Assembly: GCA_900167895.1 (NCBI GenBank)
Contig: FUZR01000001.1
Span: 725,144-789,143, forward strand
DNA: 64,000 bases
Reading direction: 5' to 3'
From: Bacteroidales bacterium WCE2004
GTDB taxonomy: Bacteria; Bacteroidota; Bacteroidia; Bacteroidales; UBA932
The position numbers were made by a program, and so were the translations under genes. The notes under the pieces are model-generated. The model was not told the DNA's origin, did not search any database, and saw only the letters and a list, made by a program, of their open reading frames with translations. This document shows positions 17,507 through 29,073 of this stretch, piece after piece; within the stretch, counting starts at the first letter, position 1; each line of letters begins with the position of its first letter.

Positions 17507-19822
17507 TTACTTGACGGTGAACAGGATGGAACGCCGCGCGCCCTGCTCGTCGATCAGCGTGAGCCGGTGCATGCCCGGCGCCGGATCGACCCGCAGCTCA
17601 TGCTCGCCCGCGGTCTCCCCCACGAACGCGTCGTCGATGTGCCAGTAGAGCGTCGCAGCGGGGTCGGCGTGCGCGGCGCGGAACACCGCGCCGTTCTGCG
17701 CGCCGGACAGGCCGCGCGTCAGCACGATCGTGATGTCGGGCTGGGGATAGATGATCTCAATGGGATTCTGGCCCGACGAGGCCGCGTCGAAGAGCGGATG
17801 CTTCGGCGGCAGCGGCCGGTAGTCCAGATGTTTCTTCATATAATACCACTCCTGCGCGGGCGGGAGCACGAAACGCACCTCGGCGCGCATCTGCTCCGGC
17901 GGGCAGCAGCTGGTGTTGACCTGATAGCGCCCCCCGGCATCCAGGTGGACCAGGCGGTGGTAGCGGCACATCCCGGGCTGCTCCTCCACGTCGGGCACCC
18001 AGACGGTGTCGCGCTGCGGGCAGAGGTCGCTCGCGGGGAAGCCGCTCTGGTGGCAGACCTCGACCTGCGTCATCCCTTCGGTGGGACGCGCGAACCAGGC
18101 GGCGCCCGGCAGGGCCGAGAACACGTCGAACATCACGGGCGAGGCGTAGGAGACGCCCGTCACGCCGGCGCGGCCCTCGCCGTCGCTGTTGCCCACCCAC
18201 ACCGCGACCACCCAGTCGCGGTTCACGCCCACGCTCCACGCGTCGCGGTTGCCCCAGCTCGTACCCGTCTTCCAGGCAATCCTGCGCCCGGTGGCGAAGT
18301 CCATCCAGGACGCCTCCTCCTCCGGCCGGTTGGCGTTGGACAAGGCGTCGAAGGTCAGGTATGCCGCCGCGCGGCTGATCGGGATGCGCCGGGCGGGCAG
18401 GCGCTCGCGGTCCGCGTCCGCCAGGTAGGCAAGATCCTCATAGACAGGATCTCCGGCAAGCTCCGCCGCAAGGTAGTAATAGGCGCGGGCGAGCGTCTCC
18501 AGGGAGATCTCCGCACCGCCCAGGATGAGCGAGAGACCGTAGTGGTCGGCATCCTTGTCGACGGTGTCAAAGCCCATCGCCCGCAGGACGCCGAGGAAGC
18601 GCTCCGCGCCATACTGCTCCAGCATCCGCACGGAAGGCACGTTGAGCGAGCGCTCGATCACCTCGTGCGCGGGCACGGCCCCGTCGAAGGTGCGGCCGTA
18701 GTTGTGCGGGGAGAAATTGTTGTAGTTGTAGGGCGTATCCTTGACCAGCGAGGTGGGCAGGATCTCGCCCGCATCCAGCATCGCTGCATAGAGGAGCGGC
18801 TTGAGGGTGCTGCCGCTGGAGCGCGCGGCGGGGACCATGTCCACGTCGACGCCGCGCAGCCGGGGCGCGCAGCCGCGCGTATTTCCCCAGTAGGCGCGGA
18901 CCTTGCCGGTGTGGACGTCCACGACCAGCACGCCCATGTTGTCCACCAGATTGGTATGATAATTGTCAAAATGGCGCTTCACGACGGCGCCTACGGCCGT
19001 CTGGAGCGACGCGTCCAGCGTCGTGGCGCTGGGGCCGTCGCCCGCCTCGCGCCGGCAGCGCTCCAGCAGGTGGTAGGCCTCGTCGGGCATCGGGAGCGGC
19101 TTCTCCGGCAGGGGCTCGTCCTTGGCCAGGAGGCATTCCGTCTCATCGATGTACCCCTTCGCCTGCAGCTTGTCCAGCAGCGCGTTGCGCTTGGCGAGCA
19201 GGCGCTCCCGCCCCCGGCCGGGATGGATCAGGCCCGGGGCGTTGGGGAGCACGGCGAGCATCGCGCTCTCGCCCCAGGAAAGGTCGTCCGCGCTGCGCCC
19301 GAAATAGCGCCAGGCGGCCGCTTCCAGGCCGACGACATTGCCCCCGAAAGGGGCGTTGGAGGCATACAGGAGCAGGATCTTGCGCTTGGTACAGCGCATC
19401 TCCAGGCGCGTGGCGAGCACCATCTCGTAGAGCTTCTCGGGGAGGGTGCGCGGCGCGCCGGGCCGGCTCAGGCGGATCACCTGCATCGTGAGCGTGCTGG
19501 CGCCGCTGACCACCTCGCCGCGCGTGACGTTCTGCACCAGGGCGCGCCCGGCGGACAGGTAGTCGATGCCGAGATGCCACCAGAAGCGCTTGTCCTCGCA
19601 GGCGACGATGCAGCGGGCGAATTTATCGGGCACATGGTCCGAAGGCGGAAAGTACCACTGGCCGCCGGAGGAAATCCGGGCACCCAGCAGGGTACCGTCC
19701 TCGGCGACGAGCGTTGCGGACAAAGGGACCCTGAAGAGCTTGCCTGGCAGACAGAACAGATACCAAACTATCAGAGCGAACGGAATCGAAATCAAAAGAT
19801 ATTTTCTAACTTTGTCCTTCAC
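17507..19822 (-). CDS. pbpC: Penicillin-binding protein 1C
   Basis: Bifunctional peptidoglycan glycosyltransferase/transpeptidase-type protein anchored in the inner membrane. One N-terminal helix (about residues 8-26) is followed by the GT51 domain with catalytic Glu76 in CEDKRFWWHLG and GASTLTMQ. The transpeptidase domain has STLK, SLN and KTGTS motifs. The C-terminal region is the PBP1C-specific beta domain (BiPBP_C). At 771 residues it has normal length. The start is the GTG at 19820-19822: the frame is open further up, but that stretch is antisense to the A2M gene, and this GTG lies 5 nt after a TATTTTTG box. PBP1C and A2M are partners in many bacteria; here they are divergent rather than co-directional. 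Confidence 0.93.
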   Translation of the reverse strand: MKDKVRKYLLISIPFALIVWYLFCLPGKLFRVPLSATLVAEDGTLLGARISSGGQWYFPPSDHVPDKFARCIVACEDKRFWWHLGIDYLSAGRALVQNVTRGEVVSGASTLTMQVIRLSRPGAPRTLPEKLYEMVLATRLEMRCTKRKILLLYASNAPFGGNVVGLEAAAWRYFGRSADDLSWGESAMLAVLPNAPGLIHPGRGRERLLAKRNALLDKLQAKGYIDETECLLAKDEPLPEKPLPMPDEAYHLLERCRREAGDGPSATTLDASLQTAVGAVVKRHFDNYHTNLVDNMGVLVVDVHTGKVRAYWGNTRGCAPRLRGVDVDMVPAARSSGSTLKPLLYAAMLDAGEILPTSLVKDTPYNYNNFSPHNYGRTFDGAVPAHEVIERSLNVPSVRMLEQYGAERFLGVLRAMGFDTVDKDADHYGLSLILGGAEISLETLARAYYYLAAELAGDPVYEDLAYLADADRERLPARRIPISRAAAYLTFDALSNANRPEEEASWMDFATGRRIAWKTGTSWGNRDAWSVGVNRDWVVAVWVGNSDGEGRAGVTGVSYASPVMFDVFSALPGAAWFARPTEGMTQVEVCHQSGFPASDLCPQRDTVWVPDVEEQPGMCRYHRLVHLDAGGRYQVNTSCCPPEQMRAEVRFVLPPAQEWYYMKKHLDYRPLPPKHPLFDAASSGQNPIEIIYPQPDITIVLTRGLSGAQNGAVFRAAHADPAATLYWHIDDAFVGETAGEHELRVDPAPGMHRLTLIDEQGARRSILFTVK
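19807..19814 (+). promoter_or_regulatory. -7 promoter box (TAACTTTG) of the A2M gene
   Basis: Perfect TAnnTTTG match on the plus strand, 33 nt before the A2M ATG and inside the first codons of divergent pbpC. Confidence 0.5.
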
Positions 19823-19827
19823 AGACA

Positions 19828-19835
19828 CAAAAATA
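19828..19835 (-). promoter_or_regulatory. -7 promoter box (TATTTTTG) of pbpC
   Basis: Perfect TAnnTTTG match on the minus strand, ending 5 nt before the GTG start. It lies downstream of the A2M box, so the two promoters interlock. Confidence 0.5.
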
Positions 19836-19847
19836 ACACTTTTTTCA

Positions 19848-22800
19848 ATGAAAAAGATTCGCTTCATTCTCGCGCTGGCCGTGATGGCCGGCCTGATTGC
19901 CGGCTGCCAGGGCAGCGGCGACAAGAAAAGCGCCGGCCCTGCCGTCTCCGCCGTCCGCGGCGAGACCCACATGGCCCTTCCTTCAGAGAAAGCCCCTGCC
20001 TCTGCCGAGGATATCGACACCGAAGTGCCGACCATCCGCTTCATCAGCAAAGGATCCATCCTGCCGTCTTCCGGCAGCCTCGACCTGCTGTTTGGCTCCG
20101 TCTCGTATGCCAAGGCGCAGGTCCGTGTCAAGAAAGTGTTCAGCAACAACATCCTGCAGTTCCTCCAGCTGGACAGCTACGAGACCCGCTACGAGCTGTA
20201 CAAGGTCGCCGACGTCGTCGCCGACACCACCCTGGTGCTCGGAGACAAGGACGCCGACCACATCCGCGAGTGGAAGACCTACGGCCTGAGCCTCAACGAA
20301 CTCGTCAAGCCCGAGCCCGGCGCCATCTACCACATCGAGATCCGTGGCCGCGAGCCCCTCGTCGAGGAGGACTTCTGGGACAGCGACAGCTCGTTCGGCA
20401 ACTACGAGACCTATGCCGAGCGCAGCGTTGACCTGCTGGCCAGCAACCTCGCCCTGATCGCCAAGCGCGGCGACAAGGACACGGAGGTCTTCGTCTATGA
20501 CATTCTCAAGGGCAAACCGGTCTCCGGCGCCCGCGTCAAGCTCTACAGCTTCGCCCAGCAGGAGCTGGCCAAGGGCCAGTCCGACAGCGAGGGCCAGGTC
20601 TCGTTCCCGGCCCAGACGGAAGCCCGCTTCGTGGTGGCCACCAGCGGCGACCAGTATGCCTATCTCGACCTCAAGAACGAGAAGGCCCTCTCCACCAGCA
20701 ACTTCGACGTCAGCGGCACCACGCACGAAGGCGGCATCAAGGCCTACATCTTCGGCGAGCGCGGCGTCTGGCGTCCGGGCGACACGCTGCACGTCAGCGT
20801 GGTCACGCTCTTCGACGGCGCGCCGCTGCCTGCCGGCCACCCCGTCACCGCGCAGCTGCGCAACCCCGACGGCCAGCTCGTGCAGACCCTCTCCGAGCGC
20901 AGCTCCGCCTCCAACATCTACCATTTCCCGTTCACGACGGCACAGGACGCCCCCTCGGGCCGCTGGCGCGTGGACGTGAACATCGGCGGACAGACGGTCA
21001 GCAAAACGCTCCGCGTCGAGACCATCAAGCCCAACAAGCTGGACATCCAGATGCTCTTCCCGGCCTACATCACCTCCTATGCGAGCGACAACAGCCGCTT
21101 CGACCTGTCCGTGGCCTGGCTCTACGGCGCCCCGGGCAGCGACCTCAAGGTCAACGGCGAGGTGGAGATCACCTCCGCAGCCACCCGCTTCAAGGGCTGG
21201 GAGGCCTATGATTTCCAGGACGACGCCCGCTCCTTCGACGCCCAGACCCTCTACTATAAGGATTTCAAGACGGGGGCCAACGGCGAAGCCAGCATCAGCA
21301 CCCAGATGGACATCAACAAGGCCACCACGCCGGGCATGCTCAACGCCGGCTACACTTTCCGCGCGTTCGAGCCCGGCGGCGAATTCAGCACCAGCTACGG
21401 CAGCGTGAAACTGTCCCCGTTCAGCAACTACGTCGGCATCAAGACCGAGCTGAAGAAAGACCAGTGGGGTGACGCCTGCATCAAGGCCGGCATCGACCAG
21501 AAGTTCGACGTCGCCACGGTCGACGCCGACGGCAAGGCCACCACGACCGCCGGCCTGCACGTGGAGGTCTTCCACGTCAACTGGAACTGGTGGTGGAACG
21601 CCTCCGGCGAGATCGCCGGCTACATGGCCGGCCGGAGCAAGGAGCTCCTCTACGAGAAAACCATCTCCACCCGCGACGGCAAGGCCTCGTTCACCTATGA
21701 CTGGGCCGCCGCCCCCTACGGCCTCTACTACATCCGCGTCACCGACACGCACGGCGGCCACGCCACCTCGATGCTCTGCGAGGTCAACCGGGCCGACGCC
21801 ACCGACGCATCCGAAGGCTCCACGCAGCTCAACATGCTGATCGACAAGGAGAAATATACCGTCGGCGAGACGGCCCGCATCACGATCCCGTCCGCCGAAG
21901 GCGCCACCGCCCTCGTCTCCATCGAGAAGGGCGGCCGCATCCTGAGCACCCGCCGCGTCCAGTGCTTCGCGGGCAGCACGGAGATCCGCATCCCCGTGAC
22001 CGCGGAAATGACGCCGAACGCCTACGCCAACATCGCGCTGATCCAGCCGCACGGCAATGTCCACAACGACGCCCCGATCCGTCTCTACGGCATCAAGAAC
22101 ATCAGCGTGGAGGATCCCGCCTCGCACCTCAGCCCGGTGATCGACATCCCGGCCGAGACCAAGCCGGAGTCCACCCTCAGCTTCAAGGTCAAGGAAGAGA
22201 AGGGCCGCGCGATGAGCTACGTCGTCGCCCTCGTGGACGAGGGACTCCTCTCCCTGACCAGCTTCAAGACCCCGGACGCCTGGGCCGCCTTCTACGCCAA
22301 GGAAGCCCTGCGCGTGCGCACGTGGGATGAATATGATTCCGTCATCGGCGCCTACGGCGGCCGCATCGAGCAGCTGTTCGCGATCGGCGGTGACGACGAG
22401 GCCAGCGGCGCGCTCAAGCGCCAGGGCGCCGACCGCTTCAAGCCGGTGGTCGCCTACCTCGGCCCCTTCGACCTCAAAGCCGGCAAGACGGCCTCCCACA
22501 GCGTCCAGGTGCCGCAGTACATCGGTTCGTTGCGCGCGATGGTCATCGCCACCGACGGCAAGGCCCAGGGCAGCGCCGCCAAGAACGTCAGCGTGACCCA
22601 GCCCGTGATGGTCCAGGCCACCCTCCCGCGCACCCTCAGCATCGGTGAGACCATCCGCATCCCGTCCACGGTGATCGCCCTCAAGGACGGCGTCGGCAAG
22701 GTCAAGCTCAGCATCAAGACCGACGACCTGCTCACCGTCAAGGGTCCTTCTACCCTGGAGACCAGCGTCAGCAAGGCCGGCCAGCAGGTCGAGTACTTCG

Positions 22801-24416
22801 AGGTCCAGGTCGGCGACAGGACCGGCATCGCGCACGTGACCGTCACGGCGCAGGCCGGATCCGACAAGTCCGTCAGCCGCGTGGAGATCGACGTCCTCAA
22901 CCCCAACCCGGCCGTCACCCGCGTGCAGTCCTTCCTGATCGACGCGGGCCAGGCCAAGGACGCCACGGCCGAGCTCTTCGGCCTGCCGGGCACCAACTCC
23001 GTGAGCGTGGAGCTTTCCTCCATCCCGGCGATCGACCTCGGCAGACGCCTCAAATACCTGATCGAATATCCCTACGGCTGCGTTGAGCAGACCATTTCCG
23101 CCGCCTTCCCGCAGCTCTACCTGAGCCAGGTGATGGAGTGCGACGACAACACCGTGGCGCGCAGCGCCCGCAACGTCACCGCCGCCATCAACCGCCTGCA
23201 CAGCTTCCGCCGTCCGGACGGCTCGCTGAGCTACTGGCCGGGCAACACCGCCTCGTCCACGTTCGGCTCCGCCTACGCCCTCCACTTCCTGCAGGAAGCG
23301 GAGAACCAGGGCTACGCCGTCCCCGCCGACCTCAAGGCCGGCCTCATCCGCTACCTGACGGGCAGCGTTGTCAGCAACAAGAAAGAATCCGACTTCGTGC
23401 GCGCCTATGGTCTCTACGCCCTCGCTGCAGCCGGCAAGCCGCAGCGCAGCGCGATGAACCTGCTCCGCGAGAACGTCAAGAAGATGCCGCGCAGCGCCGT
23501 GTGGATGCTCGCCGGCGCCTTCGCCAGCGACGGCAAGAAGCAGGTGGCCACCAGCCTGACCAACGGCCTGCCGTACCTGGAGTCCAGCGCCGCCGGCTAC
23601 TACTACGACTGGTACGGCAGCGAGGACCGCAACATGGCCATCGCCCTGCGCACGTCCATCCTGACCGGCCAGAAGGAGACCGCCTTCGAGCTCGCCGAGA
23701 AGGTGGCCGCCCGCCTCAACGACAGCCAGCACTACATGAGCACCCAGGCCACCGCCTGGTCGCTCTACGCCATCAGCGACTATGCCCGCACGATTGCCGG
23801 CGGCGGCGTGAACGCCACCGTCAAGGGACCGGAGAAGAGCTATAAGATGAACACCTCCAAGTCCATCGTCCGCCAGGAGGTCGCCCTCGGCAAGGATGCC
23901 GCCGGCAAGGCCCAGCTCAACATCTCCAACACGGGCAGCGGCACGGTCCACGCCGTGGTGGCCGTGACCGGCACGCCGAAGGTCGGCAGCGAGAAGGCCA
24001 AGGCCGACGGCCTGACGCTCAAGATCAGCTACGTCGGCACCGACGGCCAGCCCGTCCGCGTGGACACGCTCTCCCGCGGCCGCAACTTCAAGGCCGTCGT
24101 GACCGTGACCAACACGGGCTCCGGCGCCGTCCGCGACCTCGCGCTGGCGCAGAAGTTCCCGTCCGGCTGGGAGATCCAGAACGACCGCGTGGGCAAGGAG
24201 AACTTCAGCTATCCTGCCGGCGTGACCTACCAGGATTTCCGCGACGACCGCGTCTACAGCTTCTTCGACCTGGGCGCCGGCCAGAGCGTGACCATCACCA
24301 CCGGCCTGACCGCCACCTACCCGGGACGCTTCTACCTCCCGGCCGTGAGTTGCGAGGCAATGTACGACGACAAGATCTCCGCCCTCGTCCCCGGACAATG
24401 GACGGAAGTCAAATAG
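19848..24416 (+). CDS. Bacterial alpha-2-macroglobulin lipoprotein
   Basis: Large periplasmic protease-trap protein thought to protect the envelope, typically paired with PBP1C, which repairs peptidoglycan. The 1522-residue protein starts with a signal peptide and lipobox LIAGC. It contains macroglobulin repeats, including an MG domain with AYIFGERGVWRPGDTLHVS, a bait-like region and the thioester motif CVEQ at 1078-1081 in EYPYGCVEQT, so the reactive thioester can form. The thioester helical domain and C-terminal beta domain follow. The ATG at 19848 starts the signal peptide (MKKIRFILALAV); the open frame upstream is antisense to pbpC. It ends at a strong bidirectional hairpin. Confidence 0.95.
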   Translation: MKKIRFILALAVMAGLIAGCQGSGDKKSAGPAVSAVRGETHMALPSEKAPASAEDIDTEVPTIRFISKGSILPSSGSLDLLFGSVSYAKAQVRVKKVFSNNILQFLQLDSYETRYELYKVADVVADTTLVLGDKDADHIREWKTYGLSLNELVKPEPGAIYHIEIRGREPLVEEDFWDSDSSFGNYETYAERSVDLLASNLALIAKRGDKDTEVFVYDILKGKPVSGARVKLYSFAQQELAKGQSDSEGQVSFPAQTEARFVVATSGDQYAYLDLKNEKALSTSNFDVSGTTHEGGIKAYIFGERGVWRPGDTLHVSVVTLFDGAPLPAGHPVTAQLRNPDGQLVQTLSERSSASNIYHFPFTTAQDAPSGRWRVDVNIGGQTVSKTLRVETIKPNKLDIQMLFPAYITSYASDNSRFDLSVAWLYGAPGSDLKVNGEVEITSAATRFKGWEAYDFQDDARSFDAQTLYYKDFKTGANGEASISTQMDINKATTPGMLNAGYTFRAFEPGGEFSTSYGSVKLSPFSNYVGIKTELKKDQWGDACIKAGIDQKFDVATVDADGKATTTAGLHVEVFHVNWNWWWNASGEIAGYMAGRSKELLYEKTISTRDGKASFTYDWAAAPYGLYYIRVTDTHGGHATSMLCEVNRADATDASEGSTQLNMLIDKEKYTVGETARITIPSAEGATALVSIEKGGRILSTRRVQCFAGSTEIRIPVTAEMTPNAYANIALIQPHGNVHNDAPIRLYGIKNISVEDPASHLSPVIDIPAETKPESTLSFKVKEEKGRAMSYVVALVDEGLLSLTSFKTPDAWAAFYAKEALRVRTWDEYDSVIGAYGGRIEQLFAIGGDDEASGALKRQGADRFKPVVAYLGPFDLKAGKTASHSVQVPQYIGSLRAMVIATDGKAQGSAAKNVSVTQPVMVQATLPRTLSIGETIRIPSTVIALKDGVGKVKLSIKTDDLLTVKGPSTLETSVSKAGQQVEYFEVQVGDRTGIAHVTVTAQAGSDKSVSRVEIDVLNPNPAVTRVQSFLIDAGQAKDATAELFGLPGTNSVSVELSSIPAIDLGRRLKYLIEYPYGCVEQTISAAFPQLYLSQVMECDDNTVARSARNVTAAINRLHSFRRPDGSLSYWPGNTASSTFGSAYALHFLQEAENQGYAVPADLKAGLIRYLTGSVVSNKKESDFVRAYGLYALAAAGKPQRSAMNLLRENVKKMPRSAVWMLAGAFASDGKKQVATSLTNGLPYLESSAAGYYYDWYGSEDRNMAIALRTSILTGQKETAFELAEKVAARLNDSQHYMSTQATAWSLYAISDYARTIAGGGVNATVKGPEKSYKMNTSKSIVRQEVALGKDAAGKAQLNISNTGSGTVHAVVAVTGTPKVGSEKAKADGLTLKISYVGTDGQPVRVDTLSRGRNFKAVVTVTNTGSGAVRDLALAQKFPSGWEIQNDRVGKENFSYPAGVTYQDFRDDRVYSFFDLGAGQSVTITTGLTATYPGRFYLPAVSCEAMYDDKISALVPGQWTEVK

Positions 24417-24417
24417 A

Positions 24418-24457
24418 AACAAAGATCCCCGACCGAGAGGCCGGGGATCTTTGTTTT
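24418..24457. terminator. Bidirectional rho-independent terminator
   Basis: A 14-bp stem, AACAAAGATCCCCG at 24418-24431 with its complement at 24442-24455, is followed by a T-run on the plus strand and has A-rich sequence on the other side. It ends both the A2M gene and the convergent nucleoside kinase gene. Confidence 0.92.
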
Positions 24458-25444
24458 ACAGCGTCTGGCCGCCGATAAACTCTCTCATGATCGAGGTCGG
24501 CGGGATGGCCGCGATCTCGGACGGCTTGAGGGCGCGGACAATCTCCAGGAAGTGCAGCAGCGACTGTGCCTTGGCGTAGGCCGGCGAAGACTCGCTGATG
24601 CCGCACAGGAGCGGCTCTGCGTAGTATTTCAGCAGGGGGATGTCATAGAGCGTGGAGGAGTTGAACACGATGTTGGCGTTCTCCTCGTAAGGGAAGATAT
24701 TGCGGATCTCGCCGCGACGCACGGACGGCCAGCGGAGGATGTTGTCCTCCGGGGAGATGCCGCGGGTGCGGTTGTCGCGCACGATGCGGCGCAACAGACG
24801 CTTGTCCGTGGTGGAGCCGTGGTCCTTCTCGCCGCCCGGCAGGGCCGAGAGGGCGGAGATGTAGATGTTGAAGATGCGGTCGCGCGGGATGTCCGGCGTC
24901 AGGTCCGGATTGAGGGCGTGGATGCCCTCCATGAAGAGGATGTCGCCGTCCTCCAGGCGCAGCGTCTTGCCGGTGAAGACGCGGTGCCCCTCCTTGAAAT
25001 CGAACTTCGGAAGCTCCACTTCCTTGCCCTCCAGCAGGTCGTTGAGCTGCTGGTTCAGGAACGCGACGTCCATCGCGGCCAGCGCCTCGTAGTCGCGCTC
25101 GCCGTGCTCGTCGATCGGGGTGTGCTCGCGGTCCACGAAATAGTTGTCCAGCTCGATCACCTTGGGTTTGAGGCCGAGCACGCGCGCCTGCTGCGCGATG
25201 CGCAGCGAGGAGCTCGTCTTGCCGCTCGAAGACGGCCCCGACATCATCACGATGCGGCAGCGGTTGCGTTTCCAGTAGATCTGGTCCGCCGCCTGCGCGT
25301 ATTTGCGCTCCTGGCGGGCCTCACAGAGGTTGATCAGCTCGATGGCCTTGCCGGCCTCGAGGGTCTCGTTGACTTTTTCGAGGGTGTCCACGCCCACGGC
25401 GCGGCACCAGTCCTGATACTCCGTTCTTGCAGCTTCAATCTTGG

Positions 25445-25448
<4 letters not shown>
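24456..25448 (-). CDS. Nucleoside (uridine) kinase-like protein, short form
   Basis: P-loop kinase of the uridine kinase/phosphoribulokinase family. The 330-residue protein has the P-loop GPSSSGKT at 71-78, LDNYFVDREHTP just after it, and FMEGIHALNP as the Walker B region. Bacteroidota homologues of this kinase are usually about 550 residues, with an N-terminal TGS and threonyl-tRNA-synthetase-like half; here that half is absent and only a 60-residue helical lead remains. The ATG overlaps the uvrA TGA by 4 nt (ATGA), so the short start looks genuine rather than a damaged gene. Confidence 0.85.
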
Positions 25449-28153
<2,705 letters not shown>

Positions 28154-28164
28154 GAGAAGGAAGA

Positions 28165-28172
28165 CAAAAATA
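28165..28172 (-). promoter_or_regulatory. -7 promoter box (TATTTTTG) of uvrA
   Basis: Perfect TAnnTTTG match on the minus strand, 11 nt before the uvrA ATG. It is back-to-back with the plus-strand box at 28186. Confidence 0.55.
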
Positions 28173-28185
28173 CAAAATTTATGGT

Positions 28186-28193
28186 TAACTTTG
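28186..28193 (+). promoter_or_regulatory. -7 promoter box (TAACTTTG) of the EamA-S41-recO unit
   Basis: Perfect TAnnTTTG match on the plus strand, 19 nt before the ATG of the EamA gene. Confidence 0.6.
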
Positions 28194-28212
28194 TCAAAAT
28201 CTCAACCGTTCT

Positions 28213-29064
28213 ATGTGGCTTTGGCTTACCGTCTGTTCTGCGCTGCTCCTCGGCATCTATGATGTCTTCAAGAAGCAGGCCCTCAAACAAAACGGGGTAT
28301 ACTGGATCCTGGTCGGCTCTTGCAGCCTCACCACCCTTTTCCTGGCCCCGTTCCTCACGGCGATTTCCCTGCAGGAGCACCTCATCGTCCTGCTGAAGGC
28401 CGTGCTCGTCTCGATCTCCTGGGTCTCCGGCCTGATCGCCATGAAGCACCTCCCGCTGACGACCGTCAGCACGGTCAAGGCCTCCCGGCCGATGTTCGTG
28501 GTCATCTTCTCCATCATCCTCTTCGGCGAGCGCCTCTCTCCCCTGCAGTGGCTGGGCGTGGCCATCGTGATGGCCGCCCTCTTCCTGAGCGCCCGCTCCA
28601 AGCAGCACGAGACGGACAAGGCGGCTTCCGCCAAGGGCATGTTCTGCATGATCATCTCCGTGCTTTCCGGCGCAGCCAGCGCCCTCTACGACAAGCATAT
28701 CATCAAGGGTTTCGAGCCCCTGGCGCTCCAGGGTTGGACCAATCTTTATATCACCGCGCTGCTGGCCCTGATTTTGCTGTTCCAGTACCTGACGGACAAG
28801 GACCAGTTCCAGCCCTTCGTCTGGGACTGGCGCATCCTGCTGATCGCCGTGCTGATCACCGCAGCGGACGCCGCGTACTTCTTCGCGATGAAGTCGCCGG
28901 ACGCCATGCTTTCCGTGGTCACGGTCATCCGCCGCTGCTCGGTGCTCGTCACGTTCCTGGGCGGCGCGCTGATCCTCAAGGAGGGTCATATCCGGGACAA
29001 GGCACTGGTCATGGTCCTGATGATGGCAGGCGTGGGCCTGCTGCTTTACGCCACTACGGCATAA
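28213..29064 (+). CDS. EamA/DMT family transporter
   Basis: A 283-residue inner-membrane protein with about ten helices and two EamA repeats, the architecture of drug/metabolite exporters. It has the internal-repeat junction after [19 protein letters not shown], and the second repeat ends with a similar [15 protein letters not shown]. The substrate is unknown. It begins a plus-strand run with the S41 peptidase (9-nt gap) and recO. Confidence 0.88.
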   Translation: MWLWLTVCSALLLGIYDVFKKQALKQNGVYWILVGSCSLTTLFLAPFLTAISLQEHLIVLLKAVLVSISWVSGLIAMKHLPLTTVSTVKASRPMFVVIFSIILFGERLSPLQWLGVAIVMAALFLSARSKQHETDKAASAKGMFCMIISVLSGAASALYDKHIIKGFEPLALQGWTNLYITALLALILLFQYLTDKDQFQPFVWDWRILLIAVLITAADAAYFFAMKSPDAMLSVVTVIRRCSVLVTFLGGALILKEGHIRDKALVMVLMMAGVGLLLYATTA

Positions 29065-29073
29065 ACTTCAAGA

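Noticed and set aside
19983..24422. A 1479-codon open frame antisense to the alpha-2-macroglobulin gene
   Set aside because: It mirrors the high-GC third-position pattern of the plus-strand gene, has no family motif and is full of Val/Ala/Gly/His runs typical of antisense shadow frames.
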